Origin: Protula sp. h YS-2021 | Lineage: Eukaryota > Annelida > Polychaeta > Sabellida > Serpulidae | Assembly (NCBI GenBank): GCA_949752745.1 | Contig: OX457029.1 | Coordinates: forward strand, 16,431,956 to 16,495,955 | Length of the DNA stretch: 64,000 bases | Direction: 5' to 3' | Shown here: one piece after another, positions 34,895-45,328 of the stretch | How positions within the stretch are numbered: the stretch's first letter is position 1 | Layout of the letters: each line of letters starts with the position of its first letter | Program-made: the position numbers and the translations under genes | The notes under the pieces: model-generated | The model's database searches: none | The model's input: only the letters and a program-made list of their open reading frames with translations | Told to the model about the DNA's origin: nothing

Positions 34895-35739
34895 ATGCGC
34901 TATGTGAGTTTTGTGCGCACATCACTGTTTGAAGGGAAAGAATACACACGTTACATCAGCATGAATGATGGTGAATGGAAGATATTGCTTCAGGAGATGG
35001 ATAACATTAACTCCTTATTCGCCAAACCTGAGCCATGTACGGAATGTCATGACAAGACAACTCCTATCAAACTGCAAAAGGATGATCGGATGAAGGTGTT
35101 AAAACTTTCCAAGAAAAGACTGGCTGAAGTTCAATTGGAGAACATGAACGTGCAAAATCAACTTGGACTTACCTCTGACTATTGTGGTGCTTGCGGATAT
35201 GTGGAGGATTATCATTGCCACTGCCACAAGTATAATTGCAAGATGTGTGAACCAAACAACTTCTGCAGCAAGTGTGGAGTACTTAAAGTCTGTGAAGCAA
35301 AGTAGAAGCCACATTTTCAAGACACACTGAAACAAGATGCGTCTTTTAAAAAGGCTTATGTTGACTTGATGATTGCTAAACTTGCTGGAACTCCAGACTA
35401 TCAGTTTTATCATTTAGCTTTTTGGGATGTTGTACATCACAGTCTTGATGTGATTGAACTACAGTCAAGATTTATTGGAGAATGTCATAAAATTGGAATA
35501 GAAGATCCTGACTTTGACTTTGATTCTGCACTCTGTTCTACCCGCAATGATGTGGAAGTATACTTTCGCGTGGTTGATTATTTGAGAGATTGTTGCAGAG
35601 AAGAGGAAGAAGAAGAAACTGAACATCTTTGTCAGGTAAGAGAACTTTAACAACCTTTTAACAACCTTTGAAGACATAACAATGTTTTTCTTTCTAGCAA
35701 ATTGTGAGTGGTTTCATAGTGAACAAAGAAAGAAAATGA
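34895..35739 (+). pseudogene. Polinton PC4-like/Cys-cluster gene with an intron
   Basis: One frame runs from ATG 34895 through a single in-frame TAG (35303-35305) to 35635. There a perfect donor (CAG/GTAAGA) and an acceptor (tttttctttctag, ending 35697) define a 62-bp intron, and the second exon ends at TGA 35737. The N-terminus reads FVRTSLFEGKEYTRYISMND then GEWKILLQEM, with the beta-sheet plus E-W-x-x-L ending seen in PC4-like ssDNA-binding domains. A cluster of Cys follows (CTECHD; CGACGYVEDYHCHCHKYNC; CKMCEPNNFCSKC). The C-terminal part is acidic (DCCREEEEEETEHLCQ). Probably nucleic-acid binding; function inferred only. Confidence 0.6.
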
Positions 35740-35860
35740 TAGAAGAGGTAGCAGACATTTTAAAAGATGCTGTTCATCATTATCCTATTACAGGAAGAAA
35801 CCAACATGTCAGCGGCAGAATAAACAAAGAAGGTGAAGGTGAAGGACAAGGAGAATGTTG

Positions 35861-36150
35861 TGTGAAGAATTGGTGAAGTTGTGAGCAATCAGTCCTGTGC
35901 TAATTGATTTCGTAATTGATTGATTGATGCGAGCACGCAACGTCGATCGTGACGTTGCGTGGCCGTTTCGTCACGTGTATGCGTGCAATGACGTTTTGAT
36001 GATTGTTGTTGGAATAAAGAGAACTGATTTGGTATTGAAACTGAACGGACGTCTTTTATTGTGCTCCGGACTTAAAAGTTGGCCCGATCACTTTTTGTCC
36101 GTCCGTCGGTACAGTCAGCTCTACTAATTGACACATACTATATTGTCACA
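35861..36150 (+). repeat. Gypsy 5' LTR
   Basis: 290 bp, from TGTGAAGAATTGG to TATTGTCACA. It contains ggaataaagagaactg (AATAAA, about 36,013), a likely poly(A) signal. It begins inside the Polinton NADAR gene. Confidence 0.95.
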
Positions 36151-36151
36151 C

Positions 36152-36169
36152 TGGTGGCAGCGAAAAAGA
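36152..36169 (+). promoter_or_regulatory. Primer-binding site
   Basis: tggtggcagcgaaaaaga begins one base after the 5' LTR; TGG pairs with the CCA end of a tRNA. The tRNA identity is not assigned. Confidence 0.6.
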
Positions 36170-36239
36170 GTCAACTTTTGCTGCAAATTTGGCAATTTTT
36201 CGCTTAAAAAAAAGACTAAAAAATTAGAAGGGGATAAAG

Positions 36240-39077
36240 ATGGAATTAAGGAGCAAAAGAAAAAGTCGTCCAAGGGCGAAGTCTTTGGAGGTAAGAAGCT
36301 CTAATTCCTTCGAGATTGAGGAAAATTTTGAGAGAGAAAATGTTAATCAAAATGCGGAAAATTTGGTTGTTCAGGGGACTTCTAGAGATGTAAATTTTTC
36401 GGCAAATTCGGAGCGGATAGTCCGCCCCAAAACTTCAGAATATAATGTCACTGCAGAAGGTTCTTTTGGGCTAGGATTAAGGAATACGCAAAATTCCGTT
36501 GAGGAGAAAATTCCGGCAGTGTTCAGAGAAAATTCCGGAGTGTTAGATGCAGTTACTTCTGGAATTCCGTCAGTACCGGGGGTAGAATCTTCGTTTTCAA
36601 ATGAAGCAAGTAATACCCCGGATATTGTAAATCAACCAGGAGTTTATCCTCAAGACTCTGGTTTTACTGTGGAACGTACCGCAGGTCGGAAAAATCAGAA
36701 AACTTGGGAAAGTCAACCTGCGGTTTTTGTCGCCACCGCAGGAAACAAAAATACTGGATTTACTCGCTCTGGGGAGATATCAGTTACTCAAGTTTTAAGA
36801 GGGAGTGTACCTGCGGTTCCACGCAGTTCCATGTACAATTCTCCCCCTATCTTGAGAAGATATGACCAGAGGTCCGACCAAAACTTACCTCCGAGCAGTT
36901 CAAACTTGGAGCCATTTCAGACACATTTTCAAGCTGCGAACCGTAATTCTTTCGCAGAAAAGATGCCCTATCCTCCGAATATTGTTCGGAGAACAAATCC
37001 TCCTGGCCTTTTTGAGGAAAGCATGCGTTCTTTGAACGATAAAACCAACACAAACATGTCACAATTTTTGACAGATTTTCAATCAGCTGATCGTTCGAAA
37101 ATTGCCGAAAGGGCCGAACGATTCGGTAATTTCCGGAGGATGACTCAATCATCACAGGATAAAGAACTTCTTGAGCAAAATTTTTCCAAAGAAAATTCCA
37201 ATAGAAGTCTAAATTCACAGGAAATTCACCAGGATGATTTAAAAGTGGTTTCAGAATATTCAACTTATCCTGCAGACCAAAACAAATATTCCAAAGCACC
37301 TGTTAATCCGGTGTTGCAAGAATTTGAGGGTCCTGTGAAATATAGTCCACAACTCAATTATTGCGGGATAGAGGGTAGAAATAGACCGAATAACAACCAA
37401 GGAAGATTACTTTTCGAGCAAAATGGGTGTCCTGTGACAGAAAATGAGGGCAAATCTTTTCACAAATCAAAAGTTCCGATTGATACTGCAGAAGCAAGGG
37501 TGGATCAACACACTTCAACAAAGCAAAGAGGGGTGGGAGGAGTCTTCTACGATAGTGATCGTAGTTTTGAGACTCATTACAATGATAACATGCCTATCAG
37601 GCGTATTCCAAGTAGTACTGTCTGCGGTTTGGAAACTCAGTATGTGGATCCCATGTCTTCCAGGCATACTCTAGATAGAAATAATTGGATATCAAAAGAA
37701 TGTGGCTTGGAGAACAGAAACACAGATCTCCGAGAGAACTTTGGCACCTCACCCAATTTGAGAGGAAATCCATGTGATAAATTGCTTCACTCGCAGTATC
37801 TGCGAGATGACCATATCAGTAGTCGTGCAGATCCTATGTATGGGAGTCGAGAAGTTTCACGATCGTTGTTCAATGACTCGTACAATCTACGAGAACATCC
37901 AGGACAAAGTTCTGGTACTTGGAGAGAAAATTTTCATTCATGCCGTGATGCTCCCTACTCGTCACCTCCAAGACAATATGCTGAGAGACAATATAACAAC
38001 TCTCAGATAAATCGAAATGGTCCGTACATGGATGGCATGTGCCGTTGGCGCAACGGCTCGCAAATGGTACAAGAAGTCAGACCCCCAGAAACTGTCCTAA
38101 CTGGGAGAAATTACTTGCACAGCAAGCGAGATCATGTTCAATCAGAAGATGATGCTTTTGAGGATCATAATGGCTATCGGAACCCAAGGGAAAAGATGCC
38201 CTTTGAAAATCACTTCGGTAGTCATCGCGGTCATAGACCACAATACAATCGCGAACAAAACTTAAAAATCAAACCACCATCTTTCAATGGCAGATACAAC
38301 GAGTGGAGATACTTTAAGAGATTATTCTTGGAGGCCGCTAGTCTCAACAATTGGAGCGAACCAGAAAGAAAGTACTATCTTCTGGCAAACCTGCATGACG
38401 AAGCACGTACATTCATAATTTCCATGGAGGGACAACTTGCTAACACAACGTGTGAACAGCTATTTCAAGCCATGGAACAACGCTTTGGAGTAGGGGATAG
38501 AAGTCATCACTTCCAGGCTCTTCTTGAGAACCATATGTGGAAGTACGGAGAAAATCTTCGAACCTATTTGGATGAAGTGAGAAGACTAGTGTCTCTCGCA
38601 TACCCAGAAGTGCCAGAATGGAGACAACAGGAATCACTTGTGAAGAAACACTTCATAAACGGCATACAAGATTACGCACTAAAACAGAAACTGTTGGTTG
38701 ATCCTCCAGTATCTGCAGAAGCCGCAATGCAATACGCAGAGAGATACATCGCTGCTAAGTCTGCACTGCAAAAACAGAAGAATTTTGTCCCCAAAGAGCG
38801 GATCAGAATGGTTCGACCAGCAGAAGATGATTTTTCTGATGAGGAGGACCTAGATAATGATGAGATCAACTTCATCAAGAAGACGTTAAACGCCAGGGAT
38901 GAAAAGAAGAAATCAATCGGAAAGTTCGATGTTCAGCAAATAAAATGCTTCAATTGTGGAGGTATCGGTCATTTTAGGAAGAACTGTCCAAGCCCGGCTA
39001 ATTTAAACTTCACAAAGTCTCCTTCTGTGGGCAAGAGAGAGACTTTGGAAACAGGATCGAAAGAAACTGCCCAATAG
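36240..39077 (+). CDS. gag: Gypsy Gag
   Basis: An intact 945-codon frame. Residues 1 to about 660 are long, polar and disordered (Asn/Ser/Arg/Gln-rich), much longer than usual for Gypsy Gag. Residues from about 674 form the retrotransposon Gag core (IKPPSFNGRYNEWRYFKRLF; ERKYYLLANLHDEA; LENHMWKYGENLRTYLDEVR). A single CCHC zinc knuckle (CFNCGGIGHFRKNC) starts at about residue 903. The core packages RNA into particles in related elements. The last 75 nt overlap the pro-pol frame, with a slippery heptamer at the start of the overlap. Confidence 0.92.
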   Translation: MELRSKRKSRPRAKSLEVRSSNSFEIEENFERENVNQNAENLVVQGTSRDVNFSANSERIVRPKTSEYNVTAEGSFGLGLRNTQNSVEEKIPAVFRENSGVLDAVTSGIPSVPGVESSFSNEASNTPDIVNQPGVYPQDSGFTVERTAGRKNQKTWESQPAVFVATAGNKNTGFTRSGEISVTQVLRGSVPAVPRSSMYNSPPILRRYDQRSDQNLPPSSSNLEPFQTHFQAANRNSFAEKMPYPPNIVRRTNPPGLFEESMRSLNDKTNTNMSQFLTDFQSADRSKIAERAERFGNFRRMTQSSQDKELLEQNFSKENSNRSLNSQEIHQDDLKVVSEYSTYPADQNKYSKAPVNPVLQEFEGPVKYSPQLNYCGIEGRNRPNNNQGRLLFEQNGCPVTENEGKSFHKSKVPIDTAEARVDQHTSTKQRGVGGVFYDSDRSFETHYNDNMPIRRIPSSTVCGLETQYVDPMSSRHTLDRNNWISKECGLENRNTDLRENFGTSPNLRGNPCDKLLHSQYLRDDHISSRADPMYGSREVSRSLFNDSYNLREHPGQSSGTWRENFHSCRDAPYSSPPRQYAERQYNNSQINRNGPYMDGMCRWRNGSQMVQEVRPPETVLTGRNYLHSKRDHVQSEDDAFEDHNGYRNPREKMPFENHFGSHRGHRPQYNREQNLKIKPPSFNGRYNEWRYFKRLFLEAASLNNWSEPERKYYLLANLHDEARTFIISMEGQLANTTCEQLFQAMEQRFGVGDRSHHFQALLENHMWKYGENLRTYLDEVRRLVSLAYPEVPEWRQQESLVKKHFINGIQDYALKQKLLVDPPVSAEAAMQYAERYIAAKSALQKQKNFVPKERIRMVRPAEDDFSDEEDLDNDEINFIKKTLNARDEKKKSIGKFDVQQIKCFNCGGIGHFRKNCPSPANLNFTKSPSVGKRETLETGSKETAQ
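39002..39008 (+). promoter_or_regulatory. Candidate -1 ribosomal frameshift site TTTAAAC
   Basis: T-TTA-AAC lies in the gag frame (codons aaT TTA AAC), the X-XXY-YYZ form used for -1 slippage. The pro-pol frame (-1) opens at exactly 39002, right after a TAA at 38999-39001, and gag stops at 39075. A downstream stimulatory structure was not tested. Confidence 0.72.
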
Positions 39078-42000
39078 ATTCTCGTAGTTTTCCTGATCTG
39101 CTGTATTCGGACTGCGATTCAAAAGAGGAAGAAGAGGAAGAAGATAATGAAAAAGAGGAAGAAGGGGAAGAAATAGGCGAAAGGGGAGAACAAAAGGTGA
39201 TATCACGATCTTTGATGGTATCTGACGTAATCTTTTCCGAAAATAAACCTTTGATACAAAGTAAAAGTATTGAACAAGTGCAGAAAAATGATTTTGGCGA
39301 CGTTATCCACAAGAAATTAGAAGATCTGGACCTTAGGTTTGCTAAGGATTCTACAGAAAGCTTGTTGAATGAACAAGAACATTTAGAGGGTGTCCGACAG
39401 ATTTCTGAGAAAGGCTCAGAAGAAAGTGTGTCAAACTCTGGGATAACCAGAGAAAACCTTTCGATGCACTCTGAGAAAAACTTAGAGAATTCCGCCCATG
39501 AAATCTCTTTCAGATCAAATGAAGAAAATTTAAAGGAGACAAATCACAGTCCTCCAACATTCTCTTCCCTCTTTTCATTGAGCCAAAATGACGTCGAAAT
39601 TACTATCAGTGAAGATGTTCAAAATCCTCAGAAGTCTGATTGTCTGTTAGTGTGTGAGAAAGACTCTATCCTGCAAGCTGTCCAAGTCGATCCAAACGTG
39701 GTAGATAAGGCTGAAAAAGGAATTTTCCTTGTTGGTGCTATTGGCAATTCATCAATCCCTATGATGATAGGTACAGGTGCCAGTTGTTGTGTGATGTCCA
39801 AGAAAATCTACGACACTATTCCAAGTGAAAATCGCCCTTCTCTATTTAATCGCGGTTGTGGTATCAAGACAGTTACTGGAGAGACGAAGAAATGTTACGG
39901 TGTCATCCAATACCCACTTCAGCTGGGAGAAGCGAAGCTGCCAGTTGAGTTCCATGTGGCAGATGTGTGTGATAAGGTCATTCTAGGCATGTCTTTTCTC
40001 ACAAATTTCGGGGTGGCGTTGGACACAGGGAAAGGTATTTTAAAGATATCGAATCAGACCATTCCTTGTCTCGTGTTGGATGGAAGACCCAAACCCCGAA
40101 GAGTTTACCTGATGGGGGAATACATCATTCCCTCTGGGAGAGAGATGATATTACCAGGAAAATCTCGATTAGAAAAGGAAGATGGAGGCAAGAATTCTCC
40201 GGTTCCTTTGCTCTTTGAACCAAAGCCTTCTTTCTTTAGAGACCATGGTCTTATTGCATGTGCCTCCACGGTAATGAACAACAAAAACGTAGTGCCAATT
40301 CGGGTTTTTAACCCTACGGATGAACCTATCGTCTTACAAGCAACTGGTGAGGGTATTCGGTGTGGATATCTGACGCCGACAAGAGTGCAGAGCGAGGTTT
40401 TCAGCAGAGCCGATCTGATTGCTCAGGTAGAAGGAGACTTAGGTAGAACTTGCGGTTACGAACTACCTGAACACCTACACGAACTCTTCCGTGAATCTTG
40501 TAAGGATCTGTCAACAGAAGAGATGGATTTAGTGAAGCAAAAACTGATTCAATACCAGGATGTATTCTCTTCTGGAGAAAATGACATGGGAGGAACACAC
40601 TTGGTTGAACATCACATCAGAACGAAGACGGAAACACCAATCAAACAACGTCCCAGACCACTCCCTCCAAAACAGAATGAAGAGGTGGAAAGGCAAATCC
40701 AGCTTCTTTTGGAGGCAGGGATGTATCGATATCTGACAGCGCATGGTCTAGCCCTATCGTCTGTGTCAAGAAGAAAGATGGGAGTCTGCGAATGTGCTGC
40801 GACTATCGCAAACTCAACGATGTGACCATCAATGATGCCCATCCTATTCCGCCAATTAATCAGTCCATTGACGCTTTATCTGGAGCCAGATATTTCTGCT
40901 CATTAGATTTGATTTCAGGATACTACCAGGTTCCAATGAGCGAGAGCTCAAAACTTAAAACAGCTTTCTGTACAAGAAGTGGTCTTTATCATTGGAACGT
41001 GATGAGCTTTGGACTCACAAATGCACCAGCTACTTTTCAGCGACTCATGGAACGAGTGTTGCAAGGACTGCATTGGCAGGTTTGCATGGTGTATCTGGAC
41101 GATATTTTGATCTATGGAGCTACTGTACAGGAGGTACTCGATCGCCTAGAGAAGGTATTTCTGCGGCTGAGGGTTGCAGGCCTCAAACTTAAGCCCAAGA
41201 AGTGCAACCTGTTTCAAAGGGAGATACTCTACCTTGGATATACCATCACTCGAAATGGGGTCCACACTGATCCTGCCAAAATAGAGTCTGTCAAAACGTT
41301 TCCAAGGCCGCTGGATGTCTCAGGAGTGAGAGCTTTCTTGGGTCTCACTCACTACTACCAAAAATTCATCCAAGATTACGCAAAGATAGCCTTCCCGTTG
41401 AATCGTTTGCTTGATAAGGGTGGTAAAAGAAAACAAGAGTTTGTGTGGTCTTCAAAATGCGAAGAGGCCTTTTGTCTCTTGAAAGAAAAGCTTACCTGAG
41501 CACCTGTACTATCTCTACCACGAGAAGAAGGAGTGTACATAGTAGATACAGATAGCAGTGCTGAAGGTCTCGGAGGAGTACTTAGTCAAATGCAGGATGG
41601 CCAGCCAGCCGTCATAGCTTATTCTTCAAAGGCTCTTAGCAAGGCTGAACGAAATTACTGTGTGAGCAGGCAGGAGTTGCTGTCAATTGTCTACCATGTA
41701 CTACAATGGAGATGCTACTTATGGGGGAATCACTTCGTCGTCAGAACAGACCACGCTTCTTTGCGATATCTACTATCTTTCAAGGACCCAACTGGCCAGC
41801 TAGCGAGGTGGATTGACGCCCTCTCTGAATACGACTTCGAGATCCAAGCAAGGCCCGGTCGAAAGAATGGCAACGCAGACGCTATGAGCAGAATTCCCTG
41901 TGGAGGAAAACGCTGTCTTTGTGCATACTCATGCTCAGATCCGACATTAGAAGAATTTGAACTTAGCCCTTGTCCATTGAAGATGGGGTCACTAGATGGA

Positions 42001-43599
42001 GTTAACGAAGTTTCTTGTGAAGATGTATCCATCGAAGTTCTTCATTCTTCAAACGCGCTAGAAGTACCAGAAGAAGAAAGTGCAGAGATTCCACCGGAAA
42101 ACGAAAGCAAATACCCATTTCCCTGGTCCAAAGAGTCCATGGCTCAAGCTCAAAAAGAAGACCCAGTTCTTTGCGAAGTTCTCAAATGGCTAAAACTTGG
42201 GACAAAGCCTAGATGGCAAGATATTTGTCATCTAAGTAAAGAATTCAAGAGCTATGCGGCTTCATGGAAGAATATTCTGTTAGAAGATGGACTTCTATTT
42301 CGACGGAATAGCGATCAGCGACGGGGAAATTGTGTTCAACTGCTGATACCAGAAGTGTACCAATCCAAACTTCTATACCATTATCACGATTCGATCACAG
42401 CAGGTCACCTTGGACTTGCAAAGACTTACTCCAAGTTACAAACAAAATACTTTTGGCCCGAAATGAAAAATGCCGTGGAGGTTTGGGTGCGCACTTGCAC
42501 TTCTTGTCAGAAGAAGAAATCTCCACCAAAGTCTTATTGCGCTCCTTTAAAGAAGTATGTCATGGGTGTGCCCTTTGAGAGAATATCGTGTGACATTATG
42601 GGACCCTTGGTTGAAACAAGCAAAGGCAACATATACATTTTGGTGGTTACTGATATGTTTTCTCGTTGGGTCGAGGCTTATGGCTTACCAGACCAGACTG
42701 CTGAAACTGTTGCTGATGTTCTTGTCAAAGAGTGGATATGCCGTTTGGGATGTCCTTTAGAGATTCATTCCGATAAAGGAACTCAGTTTGAGTCCAACGT
42801 CTTTCGTGCCGTGTGTAGACTGTTGGGAATTGAAAAATCCTCAACTTGTCCTAGAAGACCGGAAAGTGATGGAATGACAGAGAGATTCAATCACACTTTG
42901 CAACAGATGCTGTCTACCGTTATTCAACAGAATGTATGGGAATGGGATGAACTTCTCCCTTTCTTGACAATGGCGTTCAGGAGTTGTAAATCAAGCGCTA
43001 GAGGTTATACTCCAAATTTTCTTATTTTTGGAAGGGAGAACGTATTACCTGTAGAAGCCTTTGCACCAAGAACTATCGACCAAGAAGACTTCAATGTACC
43101 GGAGTACGTCAGGCATATTCAAAATATGCTCAGAAAATCTCATGCCGCCGCCATGCAATACTTACGTAAAGCAGTAGAACATCAGCAGAAGAGCTACTTA
43201 AACAGACTAAGGCCCCACCAGTATCAATTAAAAGACGCAGTATGGTACTGGAGACCAGTGTTTAAGAAAGGCCAGTGTCCAAAGTTATTAAGTTTTTGGA
43301 CAGGCCCTTTCTATATCGTAGAGATCATATCTGATGTGGTGTACAGAATTCAGCAATCGCCCAAATCAAACACATTAGTAGTACATCACAATCACTTGAA
43401 GCCAGCTTATTTCAGGGAGGAACCAAACAAAGACTGGCTAGACAGAAGTATTGAGAAGTTCGGCAGGAAGTCTGTAATTCAAATCGATGAGAAGGACTTG
43501 GCTCCAGAACCAAGAAATCGTCTGGAGAGACCTCGGAGGGAAAGAAAGAGACCAGGTTTTTACGGAAACAGAGTCTCAGACGACGATTTAATGTTATAG
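39002..43599 (+). pseudogene. pol: Gypsy protease-RT-RNase H-integrase polyprotein, two breaks
   Basis: An acidic leader (Glu-rich, 39,125-39,175) is followed by aspartic protease at about 39,730-39,980, where the expected D-T-G-A active site reads GTGAS (GGT at 39770). RT: fingers at about 40,700, catalytic YLDD at about 41,093. A frameshift near 40,725-40,731 splits RT, and TGA at 41497 separates RT from RNase H (VDTDSSAEGLGGVLSQ; RTDHASLRYL). Integrase: HHCC zinc region (H at about 42,378; CTSCQKKK), DD35E residues D (CDIMG), D (HSDKGTQ), E (TERFN), then a GPY/F module (WTGPFYIVEI). The copy is defective in cis but could be moved by intact relatives. Confidence 0.93.
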
Positions 43600-43912
43600 A
43601 AATAACATACTTCGGATAGCGTATAAGCTTTCTTTGTTCAAGCTTATCAGGGATTAGCGACCCTGCCCACGTAGCTACAGTGACCGATTTTTCCGTTCCA
43701 AATTATTTAATAAAAATTGTTAGCTACAATCATGCCTATAAACAACAAGAAAACACAGTATTTTCTAATTAAAATTATTTAAATTCGGGATATCAACGTC
43801 TGGCGTGTGATGGTGGATGTTGTTTCACAGGAACACAGAGTAAATGCAACACCAGCAGGTGCTTGTAAATATCGTCTGCTTGTTCTTTGATTTTAACCGG
43901 GAGAATTTATGA
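43600..43912 (+). other. Spacer between pol and zinc-finger ORF
   Basis: No coding region. A short hairpin, ataagctt and aagcttat, lies at about 43,622-43,648. It may hold a splice acceptor or promoter for the downstream ORF; cttgttctttgattttaacc precedes it by about 40 bp. Confidence 0.35.
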
Positions 43913-45328
43913 TTGGCTACCAGTTTGGTTCGAATGTTTCCGCGACGCCATCATCAAGCCACGCGCGCATCGGACTTACAATTCTTCTCGATTATGGCAG
44001 AATCACAGGACGAAAGTGACCCCCGGGAACAGCCCGGGGTAGTTAGTTATAAATGTCTGTTGTGTTCAACTAGACTATTATCACTCGACGAAATGGAGCT
44101 ACATCAGGTGGAGGATCCACTACACAAGAGCCGAGCGATGGGTTTTTGGCGGGCAAAGAACAAGGAGCCTTACAAAGCCCAGATTATGCTCCATGATGGG
44201 ACTAGGGCGCCTTTTACACAACCTAGTCAGGAGCCAGGGGAAGCGCCCCTGGAGGACGAGTTGAACACAATGGTGTTCAAGTCTCGGGGAGCCAGGCCCC
44301 GAGTTCAACCACCGCGAGTGGACCCGCTGATGGTGCCGGTTCGGCCGGACGTAGTACGAGTGGTGCCAAGAGTTGCTGGCAGAGGGTTTCTTTCCTTGCG
44401 GAGACCGGCACCACCCATGGAAAGACTGCCCGGTCATCGGGAATTTGTCAACCGGGACAAGGTGAGTAGATCTAGATCCCGTTCTCCCCTGAGAAAACCA
44501 TCCCGTAATTTATGTGGGGAATGTGGGAGAAATTTCCCTCCTACAAAAGAAGGTGATTTACAGAAAGGAAGACATTTTTCTGGGGTTCACACTACGAAAA
44601 ATATTTGTCTTGTGTGCACTCTGTGTAGCTGTCACTTTACCGGGGCTAGGGAATTCCAGGGTCACCTTACGGTTAAACATTCCCTAGAAATTGACCAAAA
44701 GAAAGTTCCCGATAAGGATGACTGTGTGCCCTCTGCTCTTGTGAAAACAGAGTTGATAACATATACGTGGATACCGTTCTGTCGTGTCTGTTTTTATTCG
44801 AATTTCAAGTTGTTTAGCCACTGGCTAGGTTGTTGGTGCCCAAATCATATTCCTACCCCAGGGGTACCGGCAGATTATGAAGGGATATTTTATTGGAACC
44901 CACCAACTATTCGGGAGGTGAAATATGATTATGTGGCTCCAATCCCGAAGGCTTTCATTTGCAAGGGGGTCGGTCGAGTGTTTATTCCTGGGAGTTCCAA
45001 GATTAAAGAAGTTAAGAGGGACGAAAAACCGGAGGACAAGACAGTTCCATTAACTCCGGATGTCGACCTATCGTTTTTGTTATCGGAAGATCCATTACCT
45101 CCGCATCTGTCCGGAAAAGAAGGATCCAAAGCAAATCAAGACAAAACATCATGTGAAAATATGCTGGATCTTTCTTTCTCTCCCCCAAATCCTTTGATAA
45201 CATTGGAGCCCTACATTAGCCCATTAGGGGTTGCTAGTACCAAGAAAACAGACCCTATTAGAAATAGCACACCCAAGATAGGGAAGAAAAAGAAAAGAAA
45301 GCACAAGAAACAAAAGTCTAAAAATTAG
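43913..45328 (+). CDS. Zinc-finger ORF in the env position of the Gypsy element
   Basis: An intact frame of up to 471 codons; the start could be ATG 43913 or a later Met at about residue 28 (MAESQDESD). A first C2H2-like finger (YKCLLCSTRLLSLDEMELHQ, about residues 47-72) is followed by a Pro/Arg-rich linker and an SR-like patch (SRSRSRSPLRK). Next comes a paired C2H2 region (CGECGRNF; CLVCTLCSCHFTGAREFQGH with H), a Cys/Trp motif (FCRVCFYSNFKLFSHWLGCW) and a lysine-rich tail (KKKKRKHKKQKSKN), probably a nuclear signal. No signal peptide or membrane segment, so not an envelope protein. A broken relative lies at 25.5-26.6 kb. Function unknown; nucleic-acid binding is likely. Confidence 0.8.
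   Translation: MATSLVRMFPRRHHQATRASDLQFFSIMAESQDESDPREQPGVVSYKCLLCSTRLLSLDEMELHQVEDPLHKSRAMGFWRAKNKEPYKAQIMLHDGTRAPFTQPSQEPGEAPLEDELNTMVFKSRGARPRVQPPRVDPLMVPVRPDVVRVVPRVAGRGFLSLRRPAPPMERLPGHREFVNRDKVSRSRSRSPLRKPSRNLCGECGRNFPPTKEGDLQKGRHFSGVHTTKNICLVCTLCSCHFTGAREFQGHLTVKHSLEIDQKKVPDKDDCVPSALVKTELITYTWIPFCRVCFYSNFKLFSHWLGCWCPNHIPTPGVPADYEGIFYWNPPTIREVKYDYVAPIPKAFICKGVGRVFIPGSSKIKEVKRDEKPEDKTVPLTPDVDLSFLLSEDPLPPHLSGKEGSKANQDKTSCENMLDLSFSPPNPLITLEPYISPLGVASTKKTDPIRNSTPKIGKKKKRKHKKQKSKN

Noticed and set aside
36847..37299. 150-codon minus-strand ORF within gag
   Set aside because: Antisense shadow of the intact Gag frame, no independent support.
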